Of a stretch of DNA of 64,000 nucleotides, positions 34,984-50,100 are shown piece by piece. Position 1 is the first letter of the stretch, and each line of letters starts with the position of its first letter. This DNA is from Phorcus lineatus (lineage: Eukaryota; Mollusca; Gastropoda; Trochida; Trochidae). Where the stretch lies: NCBI GenBank assembly GCA_921293015.1, contig OV121086.1, positions 31,495,194-31,559,193 on the forward strand, read 5' to 3'. The notes below the pieces were generated by a model. It did not search any database. It was not told the DNA's origin and saw only the letters and a list, made by a program, of their open reading frames with translations. Made by a program: the position numbers and the translations under genes.

Positions 34984-37900
34984 CAATTTCAAACGCTCAT
35001 TAAATAAATTTTCAAAAGTAAATTCCACATAAAAAGCTATGTAGCAGTTAGATAAAGTTGTCAACTAACCTTTTCAATCGTTTTTACGGGCCGGCGGCGC
35101 TTTAATCCGCCGAAATCGCCGTTTTCTGGGAGCTAACGCAAAGCGCGTCAGAGCTCTCTTCTGTCTATGACGTTACTATGGCACACGTCTGTTACGTCAC
35201 GACTTGACCCTTGAAACAATGAAAGGTCACGGTTCCGACTTTGGTCACCAAAATTTAGCTAGAACGCTAACTAGAGGGGTTAGCGATGTGAAAATGGTAT
35301 CAAACGAAAGCTAATTTAACGGCGCATCTTTTCCGATTGCCATGACGGCGGATTTGAGCCGTAGTTTGAACGGGAAGGGGCCCCAAAAAGGGTATAATGT
35401 GAACAGATGAGTAAACTCCAGAGTACGTGTACTTGCACTTGGATACAGTGTGTGGCGATCAAATTCGGCCGCCACTACTTTGGATATACATCTACACACT
35501 TTTAGCAAATGTTTAGGCCACAAAATTCCCTAAGAATACCTAAAAGAAGCGACCCTAACTACTCGTAATGTCGTGTACAGCACTGAAGGAACTTATTCAA
35601 TTTATTCTGCTCAACGTTTAACACATACCCCACATGGCTACATCCCATTAACATACAATTGCAACGTAGGTTAAACGTCGGACATGTCCGAAATACGTAT
35701 TTGAAGACATTACATGAAGCAACTAAGAGTCAGTCGGACAGCCGAAACTAACAGTACAGCTATACCCTTCGGCCAAAAAGCACTCAAAAAGTACTATAAC
35801 GCACATGGGTTAACTATGCCCCCAAATAGGTATTTAAAGGACGAAAATATACACAAAATGAACAAAAACATAAGGAATACTGTGTTAGAAGACTTGCAAA
35901 ACACATGGCCATGTCAGAAAATGCCTACATACATCGTTGAATTAAAGAAACGCAAAGTCGGTAATTTCCCTATTGCAGCAACGGTTAAGACCAAGTAGCA
36001 ATTTCAAACGCTCATTAAATAAATTTTCAAAAGTAAATTCCACATAAAAAGCTATGTAGCAGTTAGATAAAGTTGTCAACTAACCTTTTCAATCGTTTTT
36101 ACGGGCCGGCGGCGCTTTAATCCGCCGAAATCGCCGTTTTCTGGGAGCTAACGCAAAGCGCGTCAGAGCTCTCTTCTGTCTATGACGTTACTATGGCACA
36201 CGTCTGTTACGTCACGACTTGACCAATGAAACAATGAAAGGTCACGGTTCCGACTTTGGTCACCAAAATTTAGCTAGAACGCTAACTAGAGGGGTTAGTG
36301 ATGTGAAAATGGTATCAAACGAAAGCTAATTTAACGGCGCATCTTTTCCGATTGCCATGACGGCGGATTTGAGCCGTAGTTTGAACGGGAAGGGGCCCCA
36401 AAAAGGGTATAATGTGAACAGATGAGTAAACTCCAGAGTACGTGTACTTGCACTTGGATACAGTGTGTGGCGATCAAATTCGGCCGCCACTACTTTGGAT
36501 ATACATCTACACACTTTTAGCAAATGTTTAGGCCACAAAATTCCCTAAGAACACCTAAAAGAAGCGACCCTAACTACTCGTAATGTCGTGTACAGCACTG
36601 AAGGAACTTATTCAATTTCTTCTGCTCAACGTTTAACACATACCCCACATGGCTACATCCCATTAACATACAATTGCAACGTAGGTTAAACGTCGGACAT
36701 GTCCGAAATACGTATTTGAAGACATTACATGAAGCAACTAAGAGTCAGTCGGACAGCCGAAACTAACAGTACAGCTATACCCTTCGGCCAAAAAGCACTC
36801 AAAAAGTACTATAACGCACATGGGTTAACTATGCCCCCAAATAGGTATTTAAAGGACGAAAATATACACAAAATGAACAAAAACATAAGGAATACTGTGT
36901 TAGAAGACTTGCAAAACACATGGCCATGTCAGAAAATGCCTACATACATCGTTGAATTAAAGAAACGCAAAGTCGGTAATTTCCCTATTGCAGCAACGGT
37001 TAAGACCAAGTAGCAATTTCAAACGCTCATTAAATAAATTTTCAAAAGTAAATTCCACATAAAAAGCTATGTAGCAGTTAGATAAAGTTGTCAACTAACC
37101 TTTTCAATCGTTGTTACGGGCCGGCGGCGCTTTAATCCGCCGAAATCGCCGTTTTCTGGGAGCTAACGCAAAGCGCGTCAGAGCTCTCTTCTGTCTATGA
37201 CGTTACTATGGCACACGTCTGTTACGTCACGACTTGACCCTTGAAACAATGAAAGGTCACGGTTCCGACTTTGGTCACCAAAATTTAGCTAGAACGCTAA
37301 CTAGAGGGGTTAGCGATGTGAAAATGGTATCAAACGAAAGCTAATTTAACGGCGCATCTTTTCCGATTGCCATGACGGCGGATTTGAGCCGTAGTTTGAA
37401 CGGGAAGGGGCCCCAAAAAGGGTATAATGTGAACAGATGAGTAAACTCCAGAGTACGTGTACTTGCACTTGGATACAGTGTGTGGCGATCAAATTCGGCC
37501 GCCACTACTTTGGATATACATCTACACACTTTTAGCAAATGTTTAGGCCACAAAATTCCCTAAGAATACCTAAAAGAAGCGACCCTAACTACTCGTAATG
37601 TCGTGTACAGCACTGAAGGAACTTATTCAATTTATTCTGCTCAACGTTTAACACATACCCCACATGGCTACATCCCATTAACATACAATTGCAACGTAGG
37701 TTAAACGTCGGACATGTCCGAAATACGTATTTGAAGACATTACATGAAGCAACTAAGAGTCAGTCGGACAGCCGAAACTAACAGTACAGCTATACCCTTC
37801 GGCCAAAAAGCACTCAAAAAGTACTATAACGCACATGGGTTAACTATGCCCCCAAATAGGTATTTAAAGGACGAAAATATACACAAAATGAACAAAAACA

Positions 37901-40900
37901 TAAGGAATACTGTGTTAGAAGACTTGCAAAACACATGGCCATGTCAGAAAATGCCTACATACATCGTTGAATTAAAGAAACGCAAAGTCGGTAATTTCCC
38001 TATTGCAGCAACGGTTAAGACCAAGTAGCAATTTCAAACGCTCATTAAATAAATTTTCAAAAGTAAATTCCACATAAAAAGCTATGTAGCAGTTAGATAA
38101 AGTTGTCAACTAACCTTTTCAATCGTTTTTACGGGCCGGCGGCGCTTTAATCCGCCGAAATCGCCGTTTTCTGGGAGCTAACGCAAAGCGCGTCAGAGCT
38201 CTCTTCTGTCTATGACGTTACTATGGCACACGTCTGTTACGTCACGACTTGACCCTTGAAACAATGAAAGGTCACGGTTCCGACTTTGGTCACCAAAATT
38301 TAGCTAGAACGCTAACTAGAGGGGTTAGCGATGTGAAAATGGTATCAAACGAAAGCTAATTTAACGGCGCATCTTTTCCGATTGCCATGACGGCGGATTT
38401 GAGCCGTAGTTTGAACGGGAAGGGGCCCCAAAAAGGGTATAATGTGAACAGATGAGTAAACTCCAGAGTACGTGTACTTGCACTTGGATACAGTGTGTGG
38501 CGATCAAATTCGGCCGCCACTACTTTGGATATACATCTACACACTTTTAGCAAATGTTTAGGCCACAAAATTCCCTAAGAATACCTAAAAGAAGCGACCC
38601 TAACTACTCGTAATGTCGTGTACAGCACTGAAGGAACTTATTCAATTTATTCTGCTCAACGTTTAACACATACCCCACATGGCTACATCCCATTAACATA
38701 CAATTGCAACGTAGGTTAAACGTCGGACATGTCCGAAATGCGTATTTGAAGACATTACATGAAGCAACTAAGAGTCAGTCGGACAGCCGAAACTAACAGT
38801 ACAGCTATACCCTTCGGCCAAAAAGCACTCAAAAAGTACTATAACGCACATGGGTTAACTATGCCCCCAAATAGGTATTTAAAGGACGAAAATATACACA
38901 AAATGAACAAAAACATAAGGAATACTGTGTTAGAAGACTTGCAAAACACATGGCCATGTCAGAAAATGCCTACATACATCGTTGAATTAAAGAAACGCAA
39001 AGTCGGTAATTTCCCTATTGCAGCAACGGTTAAGACCAAGTAGCAATTTCAAACGCTCATTAAATAAATTTTCAAAAGTAAATTCCACATAAAAAGCTAT
39101 GTAGCAGTTAGATAAAGTTGTCAACTAACCTTTTCAATCGTTGTTACGGGCCGGCGGCGCTTTAATCCGCCGAAATCGCCGTTTTCTGGGAGCTAACGCA
39201 AAGCGCGTCAGAGCTCTCTTCTGTCTATGACGTTACTATGGCACACGTCTGTTACGTCACGACTTGACCCTTGAAACAATGAAAGGTCACGGTTCCGACT
39301 TTGGTCACCAAAATTTAGCTAGAACGCTAACTAGAGGGGTTAGCGATGTGAAAATGGTATCAAACGAAAGCTAATTTAACGGCGCATCTTTTCCGATTGC
39401 CATGACGGCGGATTTGAGCCGTAGTTTGAACGGGAAGGGGCCCCAAAAAGGGTATAATGTGAACAGATGAGTAAACTCCAGAGTACGTGTACTTGCACTT
39501 GGATACAGTGTGTGGCGATCAAATTCGGCCGCCACTACTTTGGATATACATCTACACACTTTTAGCAAATGTTTAGGCCACAAAATTCCCTAAGAATACC
39601 TAAAAGAAGCGACCCTAACTACTCGTAATGTCGTGTACAGCACTGAAGGAACTTATTCAATTTATTCTGCTCAACGTTTAACACATACCCCACATGGCTA
39701 CATCCCATTAACATACAATTGCAACGTAGGTTAAACGTCGGACATGTCCGAAATACGTATTTGAAGACATTACATGAAGCAACTAAGAGTCAGTCGGACA
39801 GCCGAAACTAACAGTACAGCTATACCCTTCGGCCAAAAAGCACTCAAAAAGTACTATAACGCACATGGGTTAACTATGCCCCCAAATAGGTATTTAAAGG
39901 ACGAAAATATACACAAAATGAACAAAAACATAAGGAATACTGTGTTAGAAGACTTGCAAAACACATGGCCATGTCAGAAAATGCCTACATACATCGTTGA
40001 ATTAAAGAAACGCAAAGTCGGTAATTTCCCTATTGCAGCAACGGTTAAGACCAAGTAGCAATTTCAAACGCTCATTAAATAAATTTTCAAAAGTAAATTC
40101 CACATAAAAAGCTATGTAGCAGTTAGATAAAGTTGTCAACTAACCTTTTCAATCGTTGTTACGGGCCGGCGGCGCTTTAATCCGCCGAAATCGCCGTTTT
40201 CTGGGAGCTAACGCAAAGCGCGTCAGAGCTCTCTTCTGTCTATGACGTTACTATGGCACACGTCTGTTACGTCACGACTTGACCCTTGAAACAATGAAAG
40301 GTCACGGTTCCGACTTTGGTCACCAAAATTTAGCTAGAACGCTAACTAGAGGGGTTAGCGATGTGAAAATGGTATCAAACGAAAGCTAATTTAACGGCGC
40401 ATCTTTTCCGATTGCCATGACGGCGGATTTGAGCCGTAGTTTGAACGGGAAGGGGCCCCAAAAAGGGTATAATGTGAACAGATGAGTAAACTCCAGAGTA
40501 CGTGTACTTGCACTTGGATACAGTGTGTGGCGATCAAATTCGGCCGCCACTACTTTGGATATACATCTACACACTTTTAGCAAATGTTTAGGCCACAAAA
40601 TTCCCTAAGAATACCTAAAAGAAGCGACCCTAACTACTCGTAATGTCGTGTACAGCACTGAAGGAACTTATTCAATTTCTTCTGCTCAACGTTTAACACA
40701 TACCCCACATGGCTACATCCCATTAACATACAATTGCAACGTAGGTTAAACGTCGGACATGTCCGAAATACGTATTTGAAGACATTACATGAAGCAACTA
40801 AGAGTCAGTCGGACAGCCGAAACTAACAGTACAGCTATACCCTTCGGCCAAAAAGCACTCAAAAAGTACTATAACGCACATGGGTTAACTATGCCCCCAA

Positions 40901-42088
40901 ATAGGTATTTAAAGGACGAAAATATACACAAAATGAACAAAAACATAAGGAATACTGTGTTAGAAGACTTGCAAAACACATGGCCATGTCAGAAAATGCC
41001 TACATACATCGTTGAATTAAAGAAACGCAAAGTCGGTAATTTCCCTATTGCAGCAACGGTTAAGACCAAGTAGCAATTTCAAACGCTCATTAAATAAATT
41101 TTCAAAAGTAAATTCCACATAAAAAGCTATGTAGCAGTTAGATAAAGTTGTCAACTAACCTTTTCAATCGTTGTTACGGGCCGGCGGCGCTTTAATCCGC
41201 CGAAATCGCCGTTTTCTGGGAGCTAACGCAAAGCGCGTCAGAGCTCTCTTCTGTCTATGACGTTACTATGGCACACGTCTGTTACGTCACGACTTGACCC
41301 TTGAAACAATGAAAGGTCACGGTTCCGACTTTGGTCACCAAAATTTAGCTAGAACGCTAACTAGAGGGGTTAGCGATGTGAAAATGGTATCAAACGAAAG
41401 CTAATTTAACGGCGCATCTTTTCCGATTGCCATGACGGCGGATTTGAGCCGTAGTTTGAACGGGAAGGGGCCCCAAAAAGGGTATAATGTGAACAGATGA
41501 GTAAACTCCAGAGTACGTGTACTTGCACTTGGATACAGTGTGTGGCGATCAAATTCGGCCGCCACTACTTTGGATATACATCTACACACTTTTAGCAAAT
41601 GTTTAGGCCACAAAATTCCCTAAGAACACCTAAAAGAAGCGACCCTAACTACTCGTAATGTCGTGTACAGCACTGAAGGAACTTATTCAATTTCTTCTGC
41701 TCAACGTTTAACACATACCCCACATGGCTACATCCCATTAACATACAATTCCAACGTAGGTTAAACGTCGGACATGTCCGAAATACGTATTTGAAGACAT
41801 TACATGAAGCAACTAAGAGTCAGTCGGACAGCCGAAACTAACAGTACAGCTATACCCTTCGGCCAAAAAGCACTCAAAAAGTACTATAACGCACATGGGT
41901 TAACTATGCCCCCAAATAGGTATTTAAAGGACGAAAATATACACAAAATGAACAAAAACATAAGGAATACTGTGTTAGAAGACTTGCAAAACACATGGCC
42001 ATGTCAGAAAATGCCTACATACATCGTTGAATTAAAGAAACGCAAAGTCGGTAATTTCCCTATTGCAGCAACGGTTAAGACCAAGTAG

Positions 42089-45000
42089 CAATTTCAAACG
42101 CTCATTAAATAAATTTTCAAAAGTAAATTCCACATAAAAAGCTATGTAGCAGTTAGATAAAGTTGTCAACTAACCTTTTCAATCGTTTTTACGGGCCGGC
42201 GGCGCTTTAATCCGCCGAAATCGCCGTTTCCTGGGAGCTAACGCAAAGCGCGTCAGAGCTCTCTTCTGTCTATGACGTTACTATGGCACACGTCTGTTAC
42301 GTCACGACTTGACCCTTGAAACAATGAAAGGTCACGGTTCCGACTTTGGTCACCAAAATTTAGCTAGAACGCTAACTAGAGGGGTTAGCGATGTGAAAAT
42401 GGTATCAAACGAAAGCTAATTTAACGGCGCATCTTTTCCGATTGCCATGACGGCGGATTTGAGCCGTAGTTTGAACGGGAAGGGGCCCCAAAAAGGGTAT
42501 AATGTGAACAGATGAGTAAACTCCAGAGTACGTGTACTTGCACTTGGATACAGTGTGTGGCGATCAAATTCGGCCGCCACTACTTTGGATATACATCTAC
42601 ACACTTTTAGCAAATGTTTAGGCCACAAAATTCCCTAAGAATACCTATAAAAGAAGCGACCCTAACTACTCGTAATGTCGTGTACAGCACTGAAGGAACT
42701 TATTCAATTTATTCTGCTCAACGTTTAACACATACCCCACATGGCTACATCCCATTAACATACAATTGCAACGTAGGTTAAACGTCGGACATGTCCGAAA
42801 TACGTATTTGAAGACATTACATGAAGCAACTAAGAGTCAGTCGGACAGCCGAAACTAACAGTACAGCTATACCCTTCGGCCAAAAAGCACTCAAAAAGTA
42901 CTATAACGCACATGGGTTAACTATGCCCCCAAATAGGTATTTAAAGGACGAAAATATACACAAAATGAACAAAAACATAAGGAATACTGTGTTAGAAGAC
43001 TTGCAAAACACATGGCCATGTCAGAAAATGCCTACATACATCGTTGAATTAAAGAAACGCAAAGTCGGTAATTTCCCTATTGCAGCAACGGTTAAGACCA
43101 AGTAGCAATTTCAAACGCTCATTAAATAAATTTTCAAAAGTAAATTCCACATAAAAAGCTATGTAGCAGTTAGATAAAGTTGTCAACTAACCTTTTCAAT
43201 CGTTTTTACGGGCCGGCGGCGCTTTAATCCGCCGAAATCGCCGTTTTCTGGGAGCTAACGCAAAGCGCGTCAGAGCTCTCTTCTGTCTATGACGTTACTA
43301 TGGCACACGTCTGTTACGTCACGACTTGACCCTTGAAACAATGAAAGGTCACGGTTCCGACTTTGGTCACCAAAATTTAGCTAGAACGCTAACTAGAGGG
43401 GTTAGCGATGTGAAAATGGTATCAAACGAAAGCTAATTTAACGGCGCATCTTTTCCGATTGCCATGACGGCGGATTTGAGCCGTAGTTTGAACGGGAAGG
43501 GGCCCCAAAAAGGGTATAATGTGAACAGATGAGTAAACTCCAGAGTACGTGTACTTGCACTTGGATACAGTGTGTGGCGATCAAATTCGGCCGCCACTAC
43601 TTTGGATATACATCTACACACTTTTAGCAAATGTTTAGGCCACAAAATTCCCTAAGAACACCTAAAAGAAGCGACCCTAACTACTCGTAATGTCGTGTAC
43701 AGCACTGAAGGAACTTATTCAATTTATTCTGCTCAACGTTTAACACATACCCCACATGGCTACATCCCATTAACATACAATTGCAACGTAGGTTAAACGT
43801 CGGACATGTCCGAAATACGTATTTGAAGACATTACATGAAGCAACTAAGAGTCAGTCGGACAGCCGAAACTAACAGTACAGCTATACCCTTCGGCCAAAA
43901 AGCACTCAAAAAGTACTATAACGCACATGGGTTAACTATGCCCCCAAATAGGTATTTAAAGGACGAAAATATACACAAAATGAACAAAAACATAAGGAAT
44001 ACTGTGTTAGAAGACTTGCAAAACACATGGCCATGTCAGAAAATGCCTACATACATCGTTGAATTAAAGAAACGCAAAGTCGGTAATTTCCCTATTGCAG
44101 CAACGGTTAAGACCAAGTAGCAATTTCAAACGCTCATTAAATAAATTTTCAAAAGTAAATTCCACATAAAAAGCTATGTAGCAGTTAGATAAAGTTGTCA
44201 ACTAACCTTTTCAATCGTTGTTACGGGCCGGCGGCGCTTTAATCCGCCGAAATCGCCGTTTTCTGGGAGCTAACGCAAAGCGCGTCAGAGCTCTCTTCTG
44301 TCTATGACGTTACTATGGCACACGTCTGTTACGTCACGACTTGACCCTTGAAACAATGAAAGGTCACGGTTCCGACTTTGGTCACCAAAATTTAGCTAGA
44401 ACGCTAACTAGAGGGGTTAGCGATGTGAAAATGGTATCAAACGAAAGCTAATTTAACGGCGCATCTTTTCCGATTGCCATGACGGCGGATTTGAGCCGTA
44501 GTTTGAACGGGAAGGGGCCCCAAAAAGGGTATAATGTGAACAGATGAGTAAACTCCAGAGTACGTGTACTTGCACTTGGATACAGTGTGTGGCGATCAAA
44601 TTCGGCCGCCACTACTTTGGATATACATCTACACACTTTTAGCAAATGTTTAGGCCACAAAATTCCCTAAGAATACCTAAAAGAAGCGACCCTAACTACT
44701 CGTAATGTCGTGTACAGCACTGAAGGAACTTATTCAATTTATTCTGCTCAACGTTTAACACATACCCCACATGGCTACATCCCATTAACATACAATTGCA
44801 ACGTAGGTTAAACGTCGGACATGTCCGAAATACGTATTTGAAGACATTACATGAAGCAACTAAGAGTCAGTCGGACAGCCGAAACTAACAGTACAGCTAT
44901 ACCCTTCGGCCAAAAAGCACTCAAAAAGTACTATAACGCACATGGGTTAACTATGCCCCCAAATAGGTATTTAAAGGACGAAAATATACACAAAATGAAC

Positions 45001-47164
45001 AAAAACATAAGGAATACTGTGTTAGAAGACTTGCAAAACACATGGCCATGTCAGAAAATGCCTACATACATCGTTGAATTAAAGAAACGCAAAGTCGGTA
45101 ATTTCCCTATTGCAGCAACGGTTAAGACCAAGTAGCAATTTCAAACGCTCATTAAATAAATTTTCAAAAGTAAATTCCACATAAAAAGCTATGTAGCAGT
45201 TAGATAAAGTTGTCAACTAACCTTTTCAATCGTTTTTACGGGCCGGCGGCGCTTTAATCCGCCGAAATCGCCGTTTCCTGGGAGCTAACGCAAAGCGCGT
45301 CAGAGCTCTCTTCTGTCTATGACGTTACTATGGCACACGTCTGTTACGTCACGACTTGACCCTTGAAACAATGAAAGGTCACGGTTCCGACTTTGGTCAC
45401 CAAAATTTAGCTAGAACGCTAACTAGAGGGGTTAGCGATGTGAAAATGGTATCAAACGAAAGCTAATTTAACGGCGCATCTTTTCCGATTGCCATGACGG
45501 CGGATTTGAGCCGTAGTTTGAACGGGAAGGGGCCCCAAAAAGGGTATAATGTGAACAGATGAGTAAACTCCAGAGTACGTGTACTTGCACTTGGATACAG
45601 TGTGTGGCGATCAAATTCGGCCGCCACTACTTTGGATATACATCTACACACTTTTAGCAAATGTTTAGGCCACAAAATTCCCTAAGAATACCTAAAAGAA
45701 GCGACCCTAACTACTCGTAATGTCGTGTACAGCACTGAAGGAACTTATTCAATTTCTTCTGCTCAACGTTTAACACATACCCCACATGGCTACATCCCAT
45801 TAACATACAATTGCAACGTAGGTTAAACGTCGGACATGTCCGAAATACGTATTTGAAGACATTACATGAAGCAACTAAGAGTCAGTCGGACAGCCGAAAC
45901 TAACAGTACAGCTATACCCTTCGGCCAAAAAGCACTCAAAAAGTACTATAACGCACATGGGTTAACTATGCCCCCAAATAGGTATTTAAAGGACGAAAAT
46001 ATACACAAAATGAACAAAAACATAAGGAATACTGTGTTAGAAGACTTGCAAAACACATGGCCATGTCAGAAAATGCCTACATACATCGTTGAATTAAAGA
46101 AACGCAAAGTCGGTAATTTCCCTATTGCAGCAACGGTTAAGACCAAGTAGCAATTTCAAACGCTCATTAAATAAATTTTCAAAAGTAAATTCCACATAAA
46201 AAGCTATGTAGCAGTTAGATAAAGTTGTCAACTAACCTTTTCAATCGTTTTTACGGGCCGGCGGCGCTTTAATCCGCCGAATCGCCGTTTTCTGGGAGCT
46301 AACGCAAAGCGCGTCAGAGCTCTCTTCTGTCTATGACGTTACTATGGCACACGTCTGTTACGTCACGACTTGACCAATGAAACAATGAAAGGTCACGGTT
46401 CCGACTTTGGTCACCAAAATTTAGCTAGAACGCTAACTAGAGGGGTTAGTGATGTGAAAATGGTATCAAACGAAAGCTAATTTAACGGCGCATCTTTTCC
46501 GATTGCCATGACGGCGGATTTGAGCCGTAGTTTGAACGGGAAGGGGCCCCAAAAAGGGTATAATGTGAACAGATGAGTAAACTCCAGAGTACGTGTACTT
46601 GCACTTGGATACAGTGTGTGGCGATCAAATTCGGCCGCCACTACTTTGGATATACATCTACACACTTTTAGCAAATGTTTAGGCCACAAAATTCCCTAAG
46701 AACACCTAAAAGAAGCGACCCTAACTACTCGTAATGTCGTGTACAGCACTGAAGGAACTTATTCAATTTCTTCTGCTCAACGTTTAACACATACCCCACA
46801 TGGCTACATCCCATTAACATACAATTGCAACGTAGGTTAAACGTCGGACATGTCCGAAATACGTATTTGAAGACATTACATGAAGCAACTAAGAGTCAGT
46901 CGGACAGCCGAAACTAACAGTACAGCTATACCCTTCGGCCAAAAAGCACTCAAAAAGTACTATAACGCACATGGGTTAACTATGCCCCCAAATAGGTATT
47001 TAAAGGACGAAAATATACACAAAATGAACAAAAACATAAGGAATACTGTGTTAGAAGACTTGCAAAACACATGGCCATGTCAGAAAATGCCTACATACAT
47101 CGTTGAATTAAAGAAACGCAAAGTCGGTAATTTCCCTATTGCAGCAACGGTTAAGACCAAGTAG
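42089..47164 (+). repeat. Higher-order block A-B-C-D-E, array 2, copy 1 (5076 bp)
   Basis: Five units (starts 42089, 43106, 44121, 45136, 46151; lengths 1017, 1015, 1015, 1015, 1014). A has GTTTCCTGGG plus CCTATAAAAG. B has AACACC with TTTATTCTG. C has GTTGTT with AATACC and TTTATTCTG. D has GTTTCCTGGG, AATACC and TTTCTTCTG. E has CCGCCGAATCG, GACCAATG, GTTAGTG, AACACC and TTTCTTCTG. Confidence 0.9.
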
Positions 47165-50100
47165 CAATTTCAAACGCTCATTAAATAAATTTTCAAAAGT
47201 AAATTCCACATAAAAAGCTATGTAGCAGTTAGATAAAGTTGTCAACTAACCTTTTCAATCGTTTTTACGGGCCGGCGGCGCTTTAATCCGCCGAAATCGC
47301 CGTTTCCTGGGAGCTAACGCAAAGCGCGTCAGAGCTCTCTTCTGTCTATGACGTTACTATGGCACACGTCTGTTACGTCACGACTTGACCCTTGAAACAA
47401 TGAAAGGTCACGGTTCCGACTTTGGTCACCAAAATTTAGCTAGAACGCTAACTAGAGGGGTTAGCGATGTGAAAATGGTATCAAACGAAAGCTAATTTAA
47501 CGGCGCATCTTTTCCGATTGCCATGACGGCGGATTTGAGCCGTAGTTTGAACGGGAAGGGGCCCCAAAAAGGGTATAATGTGAACAGATGAGTAAACTCC
47601 AGAGTACGTGTACTTGCACTTGGATACAGTGTGTGGCGATCAAATTCGGCCGCCACTACTTTGGATATACATCTACACACTTTTAGCAAATGTTTAGGCC
47701 ACAAAATTCCCTAAGAATACCTATAAAAGAAGCGACCCTAACTACTCGTAATGTCGTGTACAGCACTGAAGGAACTTATTCAATTTATTCTGCTCAACGT
47801 TTAACACATACCCCACATGGCTACATCCCATTAACATACAATTGCAACGTAGGTTAAACGTCGGACATGTCCGAAATACGTATTTGAAGACATTACATGA
47901 AGCAACTAAGAGTCAGTCGGACAGCCGAAACTAACAGTACAGCTATACCCTTCGGCCAAAAAGCACTCAAAAAGTACTATAACGCACATGGGTTAACTAT
48001 GCCCCCAAATAGGTATTTAAAGGACGAAAATATACACAAAATGAACAAAAACATAAGGAATACTGTGTTAGAAGACTTGCAAAACACATGGCCATGTCAG
48101 AAAATGCCTACATACATCGTTGAATTAAAGAAACGCAAAGTCGGTAATTTCCCTATTGCAGCAACGGTTAAGACCAAGTAGCAATTTCAAACGCTCATTA
48201 AATAAATTTTCAAAAGTAAATTCCACATAAAAAGCTATGTAGCAGTTAGATAAAGTTGTCAACTAACCTTTTCAATCGTTTTTACGGGCCGGCGGCGCTT
48301 TAATCCGCCGAAATCGCCGTTTTCTGGGAGCTAACGCAAAGCGCGTCAGAGCTCTCTTCTGTCTATGACGTTACTATGGCACACGTCTGTTACGTCACGA
48401 CTTGACCCTTGAAACAATGAAAGGTCACGGTTCCGACTTTGGTCACCAAAATTTAGCTAGAACGCTAACTAGAGGGGTTAGCGATGTGAAAATGGTATCA
48501 AACGAAAGCTAATTTAACGGCGCATCTTTTCCGATTGCCATGACGGCGGATTTGAGCCGTAGTTTGAACGGGAAGGGGCCCCAAAAAGGGTATAATGTGA
48601 ACAGATGAGTAAACTCCAGAGTACGTGTACTTGCACTTGGATACAGTGTGTGGCGATCAAATTCGGCCGCCACTACTTTGGATATACATCTACACACTTT
48701 TAGCAAATGTTTAGGCCACAAAATTCCCTAAGAACACCTAAAAGAAGCGACCCTAACTACTCGTAATGTCGTGTACAGCACTGAAGGAACTTATTCAATT
48801 TATTCTGCTCAACGTTTAACACATACCCCACATGGCTACATCCCATTAACATACAATTGCAACGTAGGTTAAACGTCGGACATGTCCGAAATACGTATTT
48901 GAAGACATTACATGAAGCAACTAAGAGTCAGTCGGACAGCCGAAACTAACAGTACAGCTATACCCTTCGGCCAAAAAGCACTCAAAAAGTACTATAACGC
49001 ACATGGGTTAACTATGCCCCCAAATAGGTATTTAAAGGACGAAAATATACACAAAATGAACAAAAACATAAGGAATACTGTGTTAGAAGACTTGCAAAAC
49101 ACATGGCCATGTCAGAAAATGCCTACATACATCGTTGAATTAAAGAAACGCAAAGTCGGTAATTTCCCTATTGCAGCAACGGTTAAGACCAAGTAGCAAT
49201 TTCAAACGCTCATTAAATAAATTTTCAAAAGTAAATTCCACATAAAAAGCTATGTAGCAGTTAGATAAAGTTGTCAACTAACCTTTTCAATCGTTGTTAC
49301 GGGCCGGCGGCGCTTTAATCCGCCGAAATCGCCGTTTTCTGGGAGCTAACGCAAAGCGCGTCAGAGCTCTCTTCTGTCTATGACGTTACTATGGCACACG
49401 TCTGTTACGTCACGACTTGACCCTTGAAACAATGAAAGGTCACGGTTCCGACTTTGGTCACCAAAATTTAGCTAGAACGCTAACTAGAGGGGTTAGCGAT
49501 GTGAAAATGGTATCAAACGAAAGCTAATTTAACGGCGCATCTTTTCCGATTGCCATGACGGCGGATTTGAGCCGTAGTTTGAACGGGAAGGGGCCCCAAA
49601 AAGGGTATAATGTGAACAGATGAGTAAACTCCAGAGTACGTGTACTTGCACTTGGATACAGTGTGTGGCGATCAAATTCGGCCGCCACTACTTTGGATAT
49701 ACATCTACACACTTTTAGCAAATGTTTAGGCCACAAAATTCCCTAAGAATACCTAAAAGAAGCGACCCTAACTACTCGTAATGTCGTGTACAGCACTGAA
49801 GGAACTTATTCAATTTATTCTGCTCAACGTTTAACACATACCCCACATGGCTACATCCCATTAACATACAATTGCAACGTAGGTTAAACGTCGGACATGT
49901 CCGAAATACGTATTTGAAGACATTACATGAAGCAACTAAGAGTCAGTCGGACAGCCGAAACTAACAGTACAGCTATACCCTTCGGCCAAAAAGCACTCAA
50001 AAAGTACTATAACGCACATGGGTTAACTATGCCCCCAAATAGGTATTTAAAGGACGAAAATATACACAAAATGAACAAAAACATAAGGAATACTGTGTTA

